A stretch of DNA of 64,000 nucleotides from the NCBI RefSeq assembly GCF_017052465.1, contig NZ_JAFHKT010000151.1:124001-188000 (forward strand), in the 5' to 3' direction. The DNA is from Arthrobacter pascens. GTDB lineage: Bacteria; Actinomycetota; Actinomycetes; Actinomycetales; Micrococcaceae. Both the position numbers and the translations under genes were made by a program. Every line of letters starts with the position of its first letter. Positions within the stretch are counted from its first letter, which is position 1. Of this stretch, positions 18,826 through 27,762 are shown in pieces. The notes under the pieces are model-generated. The model saw only the letters and a list, made by a program, of their open reading frames with translations, ran no database searches and had not been told where the DNA came from.

Positions 18826-20123
18826 CAGCGGGGGCTCTGAAGCACGAAGGAAGGGTCCAGCCTTCTCATGTATCCGGTGTCGTCGCGGCTCCTGATCCCG
18901 CATTCCAGATACTGGAGGTGGAGGCGCTCCAGGGCGTCGCGGTCCAGTTCGATTCCAAGCCCGGGTCCTGTGGGGACCTTCACGGATCCCTTGTCGAAGG
19001 CGAAAGTTCCGGCACGGACGACGTCCTCTTCCGGATCCTTCCACGGCCAGTGCGTGTCGCAGGCGTAATCGAGGTTCGGCGTCGCGGCCGCAAGATGGAC
19101 CATGGCGGCGAGGCTGATGCCGAGATGGGAGTTTGAGTGCATGGACAGGCCCAGGCCGAAGGTGTCGGTGATGCCGGCCAAGGACTGGGAGCGGCGCAGG
19201 CCTCCCCAGAAATGGTGGTCCGAGAGGATGACATCCACGGCACCTGCCGCAATGGCTGGGGCAACGTCGGAAAAACTTACGACGCACATGTTCGTGGCGA
19301 GCGGCATCCCTACCTCGCGCCGGACGGCGGCCATTCCCTCAATGCCCGGGGTGGGATCCTCGAGGTACTCCAGGATGCCGTCGAGCTCCTTGCCCACCCG
19401 GATGGACGTATCCACGGTCCAGGCCCCATTGGGATCAATCCGGAGCGGCATTGCCGGGAATTCGGCCCGAAGGGCCTTGACGGCGGCAACTTCCTCCTCG
19501 GGGGCGAAAACGCCGCCCTTGAGCTTGAGTGCCGAGAAACCGTACTCGTCCACCATCTTCCGGGCTTGCCGAACAATTCCGGCCGGATCCAGCGCCGGAC
19601 CCCACGAATCGTCGTTCTGGCCGGGGTGTCCTGACCATTTGTAGAACAGGTAACCGCTGAACTGCACGGTGTCACGGACGGCGCCGCCGAGAAGATCGCT
19701 GATGGGACGGCCGAGGAGCTTTCCCTGGATGTCGAGGGCAGCGACGTCGAAGGCCGACAGGACGCGGTCCGTGGTGCTGGAACCGGTCACCATTCCGCTC
19801 ATGCCATGGCCGCCCCGGACCTGATCGTGTTGGAGTGCGGCTGCTATCCGGCTGCGGAGTTCGTTGATGTTGAAGACATCGGTGCCGGGAAGGGCCGCAG
19901 CTGCGGCTTGAAGGCGGGCCAGGTGGCCGGCGTCTCCGTAGGTCTCGCCCACCCCGCTGACGCCGGAATCCGTGTGGACTTCCACGATGGCCCGGAGGGC
20001 ATAGGGCTCATGGACACCAACGGTGTTCAACAGCGGCGGGTCCTTGAAGGCCACCGGTGTAATGGTGACGTTCGTGATGGTCACCTGGTCCAGGTGTTCT
20101 GCCTGCTCGTTCACGGGGTTCAC
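18822..20123 (-). CDS. Glucarate-dehydratase-like enolase-superfamily sugar acid dehydratase
   Basis: 433-residue member of the mandelate racemase/enolase superfamily. Key residues are in place: KLK (200-202), DPN (230-232), ED (255-256), Asp302 in SDHHFW and His329 in MHSNSH, so a K/D/E/H metal-assisted dehydration site is intact. It is clearly more distant from enterobacterial GudD than the protein at 27763, lacking the VAGHDSMLMNLSGAH N-terminus, so substrate may differ. GTG 20123 was taken as start (AGGAG nine bases upstream); GTG 20114, with GGAG eight bases upstream, is as good. It is divergent from a LysR gene and coupled to a hydroxyacid dehydrogenase. Confidence 0.87.
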   Translation of the reverse strand: MNPVNEQAEHLDQVTITNVTITPVAFKDPPLLNTVGVHEPYALRAIVEVHTDSGVSGVGETYGDAGHLARLQAAAAALPGTDVFNINELRSRIAAALQHDQVRGGHGMSGMVTGSSTTDRVLSAFDVAALDIQGKLLGRPISDLLGGAVRDTVQFSGYLFYKWSGHPGQNDDSWGPALDPAGIVRQARKMVDEYGFSALKLKGGVFAPEEEVAAVKALRAEFPAMPLRIDPNGAWTVDTSIRVGKELDGILEYLEDPTPGIEGMAAVRREVGMPLATNMCVVSFSDVAPAIAAGAVDVILSDHHFWGGLRRSQSLAGITDTFGLGLSMHSNSHLGISLAAMVHLAAATPNLDYACDTHWPWKDPEEDVVRAGTFAFDKGSVKVPTGPGLGIELDRDALERLHLQYLECGIRSRDDTGYMRRLDPSFVLQSPRW

Positions 20124-20190
20124 TCCGGTGTGCTCCTAGCTGCTGGTCGGTTTCTCAACTGCCGTCCAGATGACCATAATGGGAGCAATT

Positions 20191-20218
20191 GATCCAGGTC
20201 CAAGCCAATTAGTGCACT
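20191..20218. promoter_or_regulatory. Putative LysR operator between the dehydratase and its LysR gene
   Basis: A 28-bp motif beginning GATCCAGGTCCAAGCC and ending AGTGCACT. By hand alignment it matches 19 of 28 positions of the site at 32684-32711 (read in reverse). It ends 22 bases before the LysR start at 20241 and its GAT end faces the dehydratase. This geometry repeats at the paralogous LysR locus. Confidence 0.6.
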
Positions 20219-20240
20219 CGATCATCCATGAAAGGTATCG

Positions 20241-21227
20241 ATGTTTACCTTGCCCCAGCTGGAGGCCTTTGTTGCGGTCGCTGAAGAGCTGCATTTCGGT
20301 GCGGCAGCGGAGAGACTCAACATGACGCAGCCTCCCTTGAGCCGGCAGATCCAGATCCTCGAGAAGAAGCTGGGTACGCAGCTCTTCGGCCGCACCAGCC
20401 GCAAGGTTGAGCTGACCTCGGCGGGAGCAATGCTGCTGCCCCGGGCGAGGCAGATCCTGGACCTGTGCATCAAGACTGAGCTGGATGTGCGCAGGGTTTC
20501 CTCGGGGGAGGCGGGAGCCATGACGGTGGGCTACACGGCGATCGCCGGCCAAAGTGCGCTGCCGCTGTTGCTGCGCCGGGCGGCCGACAGCATGCCCGGG
20601 GTCTCGTTCATGCTGCGGGAACTTGTGTCCACCGACCAGATGGACGGCCTGGTGAAGGGCAGCGTGGACCTTGGACTCTTGAGGCCGATTGTGGCCCGCC
20701 CAGGGATCGTGTCACGCCCCCTCATGAAGGACCGTTTGGTCGTGGCGCTGCCCGCCGGGAGCTCATTGCTTGGAGGCATGCCCATCAAGGAAGGCGCCCC
20801 GCTGCCCCTGGGGAAACTGGACCGACTTCCCCTGCTGATGTACTCCACGAAGGAAGCCAGGTACTTTCACGATCTGGTGCTCCGCCTGTTCGCCAGCGCC
20901 GGTGCCCACGCGAACATCACCCAGTACGCCAGCCAGATCCCTGCGCTCCTCGCCTTTGTCCAGGCAGGGCTGGGAGTCACGCTGGTGCCGGCGTCCGCCA
21001 TGGCCTCGGCACCGGCGGGGGTCGACTTCCACGAAATCGACGGGAGTCACGGCATTCAGGAGCTCAACCGGGTGGACCTTGAGCTGGCCTGGAACGAAGA
21101 GACGGCGAACCCCGCGGTCAGGCGCCTTCTCGAGCTGATCGACTCCGAGGGGTTGGGTGTGTCCGACTCTGCGGGGTCGAGTGCTTCTGACCCCAAGGGG
21201 TTGGCTGCCTCCGAACCGGACAGCTAG
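20241..21227 (+). CDS. LysR-family transcriptional regulator of the dehydratase operon
   Basis: 328 residues. The N-terminal winged HTH reads EELHFGAAAERLNMTQPPLSR, followed by the linker helix and a type 2 periplasmic-binding effector domain. The HTH is nearly identical to that of the LysR at 31778, so they probably recognise similar DNA. A hydrophilic tail of about 25 residues (Ser/Asp/Gly rich) extends beyond the normal fold. AAAGG precedes the ATG. It likely activates the divergent dehydratase/dehydrogenase pair in response to an aldarate. Confidence 0.92.
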   Translation: MFTLPQLEAFVAVAEELHFGAAAERLNMTQPPLSRQIQILEKKLGTQLFGRTSRKVELTSAGAMLLPRARQILDLCIKTELDVRRVSSGEAGAMTVGYTAIAGQSALPLLLRRAADSMPGVSFMLRELVSTDQMDGLVKGSVDLGLLRPIVARPGIVSRPLMKDRLVVALPAGSSLLGGMPIKEGAPLPLGKLDRLPLLMYSTKEARYFHDLVLRLFASAGAHANITQYASQIPALLAFVQAGLGVTLVPASAMASAPAGVDFHEIDGSHGIQELNRVDLELAWNEETANPAVRRLLELIDSEGLGVSDSAGSSASDPKGLAASEPDS

Positions 21228-21267
21228 CCGGGAGGGCTGTGTCCGATCCGGACGGCTGGCCGGGGGG

Positions 21268-22644
21268 CTACTTTGACCCGGCGGCGGCCAGTCGGGTCTG
21301 CGCTTTCTGAGAGGTTTCCACTTCATCACGCCGCTCAGCTGCCACTCCTGCCCCGGGCCCCTTGCGCTCCTTCAGGAAGTACACGAGTCCGGCGGCGAGG
21401 GTGGACGCCGCGGCCAGGGCGAAGAGTCCCGGGACCACGCTTCCGGTCTGCTCCTTGATGATGCCGAATCCGAAGGGGGCCACGAAGCCGCCCAGGTTTC
21501 CGAGCGAATTGATGATGGCGATGGCCGGAGCCAGGACCAGCGGATGCAGCGCGGACTGGGGGATCGTCCAGAACAGCGGCGAGGCGCTCTTGAAGCCCAT
21601 GGCCGCGATGGCCAGGAAGACGAGGGCAAAGACCGGGGAAGCGATAGCGGCAGCGAAGGTTCCGACTGCGGCCACGAGGAGTGCGGCGACCAGAAGCGGG
21701 CGCTTGGACTTGGCCTTGTCCTGCCATTTCGCTGCGAAATACATGGCGAAAACGGCACAGACCCAAGGAATGGAGGAGAGGAAGCCGACGCTCAGGTCCG
21801 TGGTGCCTGGGATCTGCTTGACGATGCTGGGCAGCCAGAACGTGTTTGCGTAGATGGACAGCTGCACCGAGAAGTAGATGCCGCACAGCAGAAGAATCTG
21901 AGGGTTGAGCAGCATCTTCCAGCGGTTGACCTTGCCGCCGTCAGCCTTGGTGTGCTGGGCATCCTCCTGGCCGATCGCACTGGTCAGTGCCGACTTCTCG
22001 GCAGCCGTGAGCCACTTGGCATCCTGGATTTTGGCATCGAGGAAGAAGAACACAGTGATGCCGACGACGACGGAGAGCGCTCCTTCGAAACCGAACAGCC
22101 ACTGCCAGCCGCGCAGGCCCAGAACGTCATGAAGGCTCAGGAGCAGCCCGGCGATGGGTCCGGAAAGGGCCGCCGCCACCGATGAACCTGCGATGAAGAT
22201 TGCCGTGGCCTTGCCCCGCTGGCCTGCCGGAACCCAGCGGGCAAAGTAGAAGATGACGGCGGGGAAGAATCCGGCTTCGGCAGCACCCAACAGGAAGCGC
22301 AGAACGTAGAACATCGTCTCGTTCTGGACAAACGCCATCAGGAAGGACACGATGCCCCAGCTGACCATGATCCTGGTCAGCCAGACCTTGGCCCCGTACC
22401 TCTCCATCATCACGTTGCTGGGAAGCTCGAAAATGGCGTAGGCAATGAAGAAGAGTCCCGCACCGAATCCGTAGGCCGCAGCGCCGATCCCGACGTCTGC
22501 CTGCAGGTGGTCCTGGGCGTAGCCGATGTTGGACCGGTTCAGCTGGTTGCATACCAGCATGACCAGCATGATGGGCAGCACCCGCCGGAAAAACTTCTTG
22601 GTGGCCGAAGCCAGATCCGTGACAGCGGTGTCTACAGACTGCAT
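21268..22644 (-). CDS. MFS transporter, anion:cation symporter (ACS) family
   Basis: 458-residue, 12-segment permease of the ACS group, which includes GudP/GarP glucarate-galactarate and tartrate carriers. The family start NQLNRSNIGYAQDHLQADVGI and the RFLLGAAEAGFFPAVIFYFARWVP segment are present. I chose ATG 22644, which has AGAGGA eight bases upstream; the frame continues 27 codons further without support. It is downstream of the GntR and talarate/galactarate dehydratase genes in the same direction, so galactarate or talarate uptake is the natural guess. Confidence 0.88.
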   Translation of the reverse strand: MQSVDTAVTDLASATKKFFRRVLPIMLVMLVCNQLNRSNIGYAQDHLQADVGIGAAAYGFGAGLFFIAYAIFELPSNVMMERYGAKVWLTRIMVSWGIVSFLMAFVQNETMFYVLRFLLGAAEAGFFPAVIFYFARWVPAGQRGKATAIFIAGSSVAAALSGPIAGLLLSLHDVLGLRGWQWLFGFEGALSVVVGITVFFFLDAKIQDAKWLTAAEKSALTSAIGQEDAQHTKADGGKVNRWKMLLNPQILLLCGIYFSVQLSIYANTFWLPSIVKQIPGTTDLSVGFLSSIPWVCAVFAMYFAAKWQDKAKSKRPLLVAALLVAAVGTFAAAIASPVFALVFLAIAAMGFKSASPLFWTIPQSALHPLVLAPAIAIINSLGNLGGFVAPFGFGIIKEQTGSVVPGLFALAAASTLAAGLVYFLKERKGPGAGVAAERRDEVETSQKAQTRLAAAGSK

Positions 22645-22821
22645 GGGGGGGAATCCTCTTTGATAGATCAGCAAGCTCACGCTGCGGGGCCGACGGTATA
22701 CTCCGTGTGCTCCTCGCCACAGCACCTCTTAACTGTGACAGTTGCTTTCATGCCCGTCCAACACGAATGTTGCATTGCGTGATACCCACGGAGACTGATT
22801 CCCCAGAGAAGGCCTCCCGCT

Positions 22822-23514
22822 TTACCGTCCTGCGCGGAGCCGGCGGCGGGAATTGGCGAGGTGGCTGCGCATGGCCGCGGCAGCGGAGGGCCCATCCCCG
22901 TCGGCAATGGCGGCATAGATCGAGCCGTGCTCGTGGACGACCTGATCGAAGTGGTCCCGGGCATAGTGTTCGACGCCGGTCATCAGCCGGGTCCGGGGCA
23001 TGGCAATCATCGTCTGGCCCAGGGAAGCAAGGCAGTCCGAGTAGAAGGGGTTTCCGGAGGCTGCGGCGACGGCGCGGTGGAAGTCATAGTCGGACTTCAT
23101 GGCGTGCGCGGGATGTTCCACACTTGCTGTGAAGTCATCGAGCGCCTTCTGCAGGACCTTGAGTTGGCGGTCGGTGCGGTTCGTGGCGGCCAGGATGGCG
23201 GCTTCAGCTTCCACCCCGATCCGGAACTCCAGAAGGTGGAGACGGTCCTCCATGGTGACGACAGGCCTGGTGACCTGTCCCGCTGTCGGACCCTCGGGGG
23301 GCGGGGTCAGCGCAAAGCTGCCCCGCCCACGTTCGGTTTCCACGAGTCCTTCGGCCTGGAGCCGCGTGAGTGCGGATCGGACCACGGTGCGGCTCACACC
23401 GAACTCGCTGATCAGGGTGTTTTCGCTCGGAAGCTTGTCCCCGGGCTGGATGACGCCGTCGACGATGCGGGCGCGAAGGTCGGCGGCGAGGTCCGCGGTC
23501 AGGTTCCGGCTCAT
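22822..23514 (-). CDS. GntR-family transcriptional regulator, FadR/FCD subfamily
   Basis: 230 residues. It has an N-terminal winged HTH (GDKLPSENTLISEFGVSRTVVRSALTRL) and an all-helical FCD ligand domain with the usual metal-binding pattern (Asp/His in SDYDFHRAV, then His near VHEHGSI). FCD regulators commonly sense sugar acids. It starts 10 bases after the dehydratase stop, so the two form an operon. Its probable operator is the palindrome at 24716-24730 upstream of that operon. Confidence 0.92.
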   Translation of the reverse strand: MSRNLTADLAADLRARIVDGVIQPGDKLPSENTLISEFGVSRTVVRSALTRLQAEGLVETERGRGSFALTPPPEGPTAGQVTRPVVTMEDRLHLLEFRIGVEAEAAILAATNRTDRQLKVLQKALDDFTASVEHPAHAMKSDYDFHRAVAAASGNPFYSDCLASLGQTMIAMPRTRLMTGVEHYARDHFDQVVHEHGSIYAAIADGDGPSAAAAMRSHLANSRRRLRAGR

Positions 23515-23524
23515 GGGTTCAAGA

Positions 23525-24652
23525 TTACGCGCCGAATTCCACGGTCTCCGTGGTCCAAGCGCGCGCCTGGTCGCTGAGCGTCACGCCGAGTCCGGGGCGG
23601 TCCGGAACCATCATGCGCCCGTTCTTCGTTTCGAGGCGCTCGTTGAACAGCGGGTCGAGCCAGTCGAAGTGCTCCACCCAGGGCTCGCGGGGATAGGCAG
23701 CGGCGAGATGGAGGTGGATTTCCATGGCGAAGTGCGGGGCCAGGCCAAGACCACGCTCGTCCGCCAGGGCTGCCAGGCGCAGGAACTGGGTGATACCGCC
23801 GACTCGCGGGGCGTCAGGCTGGATGATGTCGCAACCGTTGGCGGCGATGAGGCCCTTGTGCTCGGCCACGGAGGCGAGCATTTCGCCGGTGGCGATGGGG
23901 GTGTCCAGGACCTGGGCGAGGTGGGCGTGGCCTTCGAAGTCGTAGGCGTCCAGCGGCTCTTCGATCCAGATGAGGTTGAATTCCTCGAGCTGGCGGCCCA
24001 TACGCAGGGCCGTGGCGCGGTCCCACTGCTGGTTGGCGTCCACCATAAGCGGGACGTCCCAGCCGATGTGATCACGGATGCCGGCCACGCGGCGCAGGTC
24101 CTCTTTGCTGTCCGGGAGCCCGACCTTGATCTTGATGCCGCCGATTCCTTCTTCGACCGACTGCGTCGCACGGGCCTTGACCTCGTCCAGCGTGGCATTG
24201 AGGAATCCGCCCGAGGTGTTGTAGGTCTGGACGGAGTCGCGGTAGGAGCCCAGCAGCTTGGCGAGGGGGAGCCCGGCGCGCTTGGCCTTGAGGTCGTAGA
24301 GTGCGATGTCGATGGCGGCGAGGGCCTGCGTAGCGACGCCTGAGCGGCCCACGGAGGCGCCGGCCCAGAGCAGCTTGGTGTAGATCTTGCCGATGTCATT
24401 GGGGTCTTCACCGATGATTCCTTCGGCAACTTCTTTGGCATGGGCGTACTGGGCGGGCCCGCCGGCGCGCTTGGAGTAGCTGAAGCCGAGGCCGGTGTGG
24501 CCCTGTTCCGTGGTGATCTCGGCGAAGAGGAAAACCACCTCGGTCATGGGCTTTTGGCGGCCGGTGAAGACCTTGGCGTCACTGATGGGAACGGCCAGTG
24601 GAAGCCTCGCGGTGGAAAGTTTTACATGGCGGATGAGATCTACGGTGCTCAT
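23525..24652 (-). CDS. L-talarate/galactarate dehydratase (enolase superfamily)
   Basis: 375-residue metal-dependent dehydratase that turns galactarate or L-talarate into a ketodeoxy-aldarate. The sequence closely follows the Salmonella-type TalrD/GalrD as I know it: SDAKVFTGRQKP, GFSYSKRAGG, YTKLLWAGASVGRSG and a C-terminal FGA. Active-site residues are KIK (174-176), Asp205 and Asn207, Glu231, Glu257, and His307 in PHFAME. GAGGAG lies five bases before ATG 24652. First gene of a dehydratase-GntR-MFS unit. Enzymes of this group can also epimerise the two substrates. Confidence 0.92.
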   Translation of the reverse strand: MSTVDLIRHVKLSTARLPLAVPISDAKVFTGRQKPMTEVVFLFAEITTEQGHTGLGFSYSKRAGGPAQYAHAKEVAEGIIGEDPNDIGKIYTKLLWAGASVGRSGVATQALAAIDIALYDLKAKRAGLPLAKLLGSYRDSVQTYNTSGGFLNATLDEVKARATQSVEEGIGGIKIKVGLPDSKEDLRRVAGIRDHIGWDVPLMVDANQQWDRATALRMGRQLEEFNLIWIEEPLDAYDFEGHAHLAQVLDTPIATGEMLASVAEHKGLIAANGCDIIQPDAPRVGGITQFLRLAALADERGLGLAPHFAMEIHLHLAAAYPREPWVEHFDWLDPLFNERLETKNGRMMVPDRPGLGVTLSDQARAWTTETVEFGA

Positions 24653-24703
24653 GGATGCTCCTCGAAAGCAGGATAGTGGGCTGCATCGCCCTCCCCCTTA
24701 GAG

Positions 24704-24730
24704 TACAAGTAACCAACTTGTATTACAAGT
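24704..24730. promoter_or_regulatory. GntR/FCD operator upstream of the talarate/galactarate dehydratase
   Basis: A perfect 15-bp palindrome ACTTGTA-T-TACAAGT (24716-24730) overlaps a third half-site TACAAGT at 24704-24710. FadR-subfamily GntR proteins typically bind short TTGTA-N-TACAA palindromes. It lies 52-78 bases upstream of the dehydratase start, a good place for repression. Confidence 0.75.
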
Positions 24731-24769
24731 ATTCTTTTGCGGGAGTAATTAGGGAGCGGCGGGAGGAAT

Positions 24770-26698
24770 TCAGCATCTGAAGTAGTTGTTTCGTTGTGGT
24801 TGTTGGCGGGGGTCGATATGGGGTGGGGGTTTGAACCAGGGCACACCGTTCTTGACCTGGATGGTCCATTGTTCTTTGTGGATGAGGTGGTGGTGATGGG
24901 AGCAGAGGAGGGTGCCGTTGTCGGTGCCGGTGGTGCCGCCGTGTGACCAGTAGGTGATGTGGTGGGCTTCGCACCACGGGGCGGGGATGCTGCAGTTGGG
25001 GAAGGCGCAGCCTTGGTCGCGGGCGGTGATGGCTTTGCGGATGTGGGGCGGGAAGATCCGGGTGGTGCGGCCGATGTCGAGGATGCGTCCTTCGCTGCCG
25101 AGAAGGACCGGGATGATGTCCGCGTCGCAGGCGATTTTCCGGACGGTGGCGGCGTTGATGGGTCCGGTGAACGTGAACGATCCGGTGCCGGGAATGCCCG
25201 GGGCGCCGGGCCCGCTGGCGGCTGCGGCCGTGGGTCGGCTCGGTGCGGTGCTGCGGTTGGTGTTGCGGTGGCGGGGTCCCTGGCTGGTTTCGTGTTCGAG
25301 GCGGTCCAGGAGGTCGACGTAGTCGATGGTGACCATGACCTGGGGCCGGAGCCCGCCTGCTGTGGGGAGTGTTCCGGTAGTCAGGGCTGCTTTGCAGGCG
25401 CCGACCAGTCCGTCCAGGTGCCGTTGCGGGCGGGTCCGGCGGTCCAGGTCAACGCCCGGCACCGAATCCCAGCCGGTGGTTGCGGTGTCCTGCCCGGCCC
25501 GGTCCCCGTCTGCGCTGTCGTTTGTGCCGGTGGCGTTGGCGGTGGTGCGGGGGTTGGTGGCCGTGTTCATCACGGTCAGGAGGGGTTCGAACTGATCGGG
25601 GGTGGCGAAGATTTCCAGGTGGTGGAGCCCGTGCCGGGTCGGGCGGATGAAGGCGCCCTGCCGGCGGCGGAGTTCTTCTTCGCTGGGTTCGGGCCCGTCC
25701 TGGTCGAGCCCGTTGATCCAGCGCCGGGCGATTTTGGACAGGTAGTCGGCGTCGTTCTCGGCCGCGGTGCGGGTCAGGGCGTGTTCCATCCGGGCCAGGG
25801 CTTCGTCCGGAGCATGCCGCCGGACCTGGTCCAGGGCGAGCGTGATGATGGTCGCGGGTTGGGAGGCGATGGTCCCGGCCGCCAGGGCAGCGCCGAGTTC
25901 TTCGCGTTCGGGCGGCTCGGGGTGGCCGGAGAACCCGGTCCGGGGCAGCGCCGAGTCGGCGAGGGCGATCCGGCGGCGGGCCTCCCGGCCGCTGATCCGC
26001 AGCCTGCCGCGCAGGAACTCCTCCGCGTTCCGGAACCCGTCATCAGCCGGATCCGGCTCGGCCGCTGCCCGCCGAACGCCGGGGGTTTGGCAGGCCGCCA
26101 GGCCGCTGCCACCCTGATCAGACTCCACCTGCGCAGAAGCTGGCCAGCCGTTCGCTTCCGGGGCACTTTCGGCCTCGCCGTTAGCCGCCGCGCCGCCATC
26201 GCACATGCCGCTTTCCGCAGAATCGGCTGAGCCGGTCACCCAGCCCGTTGCGTCGTGGGCGACCGCTTCCGCGCCCCAACCGGTGACCCAGCCTACCGCC
26301 GCACCCGAGCCCGAGCCAGACCGCGCAGCCAGTGTCGCCTCTCGACGGCTCCGGTTCACCGCCCCGGCCGCGACCACCTGCAAATACCCAATAGCGCGGG
26401 AAGCGTCCTCGACCTTGGCGGCGAAGTCAGCGGCCTCACGGAAACCCATCAGCGCGGCGTCAGCGGCCGCCGTCGAACACACGCCCTTCAACAGCTCAAG
26501 GCCCCGGGCAAGACCACCGGAACCGCCGCCGTCGGACGCTAAGTCAGACCCGAAAGCAGCCGCCAACCCAGCTAATTGCACCGTCCCGGCGGGGACACTA
26601 CGGAGCCTGCGGAAGCGCGCCTCGGGAAGCACGGCGGCACCGGGCAACACTGCCCACGGCCCTGCGCCTCCTGCCGGATCCTCCCCCATGGCTTCCAT
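24770..26698 (-). CDS. DUF222 / HNH endonuclease-domain protein (13E12 repeat family)
   Basis: About 642 residues. A DUF222 region occupies the N-terminal and middle parts. The C-terminal HNH domain reads CAFPNCSIPAPWCEAHHITYWSHGG, then DNGTLLCSHHHHLIH: zinc-type cysteines plus catalytic His/Asn/His. The family is multicopy in Actinobacteria; its function is unknown, though nuclease activity is plausible. A Gly/Ala/Glu-rich, low-complexity stretch (about residues 110-180) varies between family members. The start at ATG 26698 is uncertain (another ATG at 26689); the frame stays open far into the upstream transporter gene. No functional link to the flanking sugar-acid genes is evident. Confidence 0.85.
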   Translation of the reverse strand: MEAMGEDPAGGAGPWAVLPGAAVLPEARFRRLRSVPAGTVQLAGLAAAFGSDLASDGGGSGGLARGLELLKGVCSTAAADAALMGFREAADFAAKVEDASRAIGYLQVVAAGAVNRSRREATLAARSGSGSGAAVGWVTGWGAEAVAHDATGWVTGSADSAESGMCDGGAAANGEAESAPEANGWPASAQVESDQGGSGLAACQTPGVRRAAAEPDPADDGFRNAEEFLRGRLRISGREARRRIALADSALPRTGFSGHPEPPEREELGAALAAGTIASQPATIITLALDQVRRHAPDEALARMEHALTRTAAENDADYLSKIARRWINGLDQDGPEPSEEELRRRQGAFIRPTRHGLHHLEIFATPDQFEPLLTVMNTATNPRTTANATGTNDSADGDRAGQDTATTGWDSVPGVDLDRRTRPQRHLDGLVGACKAALTTGTLPTAGGLRPQVMVTIDYVDLLDRLEHETSQGPRHRNTNRSTAPSRPTAAAASGPGAPGIPGTGSFTFTGPINAATVRKIACDADIIPVLLGSEGRILDIGRTTRIFPPHIRKAITARDQGCAFPNCSIPAPWCEAHHITYWSHGGTTGTDNGTLLCSHHHHLIHKEQWTIQVKNGVPWFKPPPHIDPRQQPQRNNYFRC

Positions 26699-26733
26699 AT
26701 GGACACTCTGCCGGAGGGGTGTGACATTAATAG

Positions 26734-27654
26734 CTATCCAACCGCCCAAGCGACCACTAACAGCGCCCCGACGCTGAGCAGCGTGGTGCAGAGGATCACG
26801 TCCCTGGCGACGGCCATTCCCCTGCCACACGGGGAAGCGAAGAGGAACACGTTCTGGGCGGTCGGGAGGGCGGCCATGATGACGCTCGCGAGGAGGTGCT
26901 GGCCTTCGAGGCCGAAAACGAACGTGCCCAGCACCCAAACAACCAGTGGCATGCCCGCGATCTTCAGGAAGGTCGCCACCAGGGTTTCGATGCGCCCATC
27001 GCCCTCTTGCAGGGGTGCCTTTCCGGCCAGGGAGAGGCCAAAGGCCAGCAGCACCATGGGAACGGCGCCGCCGGCGAGCATGTCGATGGGCTTTTGCAGG
27101 AGGTCCGGGGCGCTCCAGCCGGTTAGGGCAACAACTGCGCCGAGTGCGGAGGCGATGATCATCGGATTGGCGAACGGTTGGACCAGCATCTTTTTCCACG
27201 AAATCCTGGCTCCGGCGGTCAGCCCCAGAACCGTCAGATAGAACGGGGCCAGAACCAGGATCTGCACCAGCAAGACGGGTGCCACGTGTTGGGCTGTTCC
27301 CACGGCGTAAAGCGAGACCGGAATGCCGATGTTATTGGCGTTTGCATAGCTGCTGGCCATGGCACCCACCGCGGTTTCCGCTACCGGACGGCGGAAAAAC
27401 AGGAAGCTCATGAGGGAATAGAGAAGCCCCACTATCGCGGCAGACAGCAGCGCGAGTGGGGCATCCGTTCCGAGCGCTGCCCGGATGTCACTCCCGGCCA
27501 CTACGGTGAAAAGCAGGGCCGGGTTGGTGACGTAGAACGCGGTGCGGGTCAGAGCGCCCTGGACCTCCGGTCCCAGAATCCTCAGGCGGGCCGCGATGTA
27601 GCCAACGGCAATGACGGCGGTAACGATGAGTATTCCGGAGACGACGCCGCCCAA
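26734..27654 (-). CDS. AEC (auxin efflux carrier) family transporter
   Basis: 306-residue membrane protein with about ten hydrophobic segments and the AEC/malonate-transporter pattern (YVTNPALLFTVVAGSDI, SYANANNIGIPVSLYAVG, GGAVPMVLLAFGLSLAG). Bacterial members move dicarboxylates such as malate or malonate, usually as efflux or exchange carriers. The start is a TTG at 27654 supported by GAAGGG seven bases upstream; no ATG lies nearby. It is downstream of gudD beyond a strong hairpin, so it is probably transcribed separately or by read-through. Confidence 0.87.
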   Translation of the reverse strand: MGGVVSGILIVTAVIAVGYIAARLRILGPEVQGALTRTAFYVTNPALLFTVVAGSDIRAALGTDAPLALLSAAIVGLLYSLMSFLFFRRPVAETAVGAMASSYANANNIGIPVSLYAVGTAQHVAPVLLVQILVLAPFYLTVLGLTAGARISWKKMLVQPFANPMIIASALGAVVALTGWSAPDLLQKPIDMLAGGAVPMVLLAFGLSLAGKAPLQEGDGRIETLVATFLKIAGMPLVVWVLGTFVFGLEGQHLLASVIMAALPTAQNVFLFASPCGRGMAVARDVILCTTLLSVGALLVVAWAVG

Positions 27655-27687
27655 ACCTGAGCCCTTCTATATAAAAGTCTTGTTGGG

Positions 27688-27734
27688 TTCCGCACGGCCG
27701 GCTCCTGTTGCGGGGGAGGTCCGGCCGTGCGGAA
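27688..27734 (-). terminator. Terminator-like hairpin downstream of gudD
   Basis: A perfect 14-bp stem (TTCCGCACGGCCGG / CCGGCCGTGCGGAA) with a 19-nt loop, just past the gudD stop. On the minus strand a short CTTTTATA tract follows some distance later, so the terminator is likely but not canonical. Confidence 0.65.
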
Positions 27735-27762
27735 GATGTTGTTCCTTATCTACAGCACGGTA

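Noticed and set aside
18826..19287. N-terminal extension of the hydroxyacid dehydrogenase frame
   Set aside because: Overlaps the dehydratase gene in another frame and has no ribosome site.
22731..22743. AACTG-TGA-CAGTT small inverted repeat upstream of the MFS gene
   Set aside because: Only five base pairs per arm and unlike the GntR palindrome at 24716, so I do not call it an operator.
24959..26230. 423-codon plus-strand open frame, Gly/Val rich
   Set aside because: Antisense shadow of the DUF222-HNH gene; no recognisable protein content or ribosome site.
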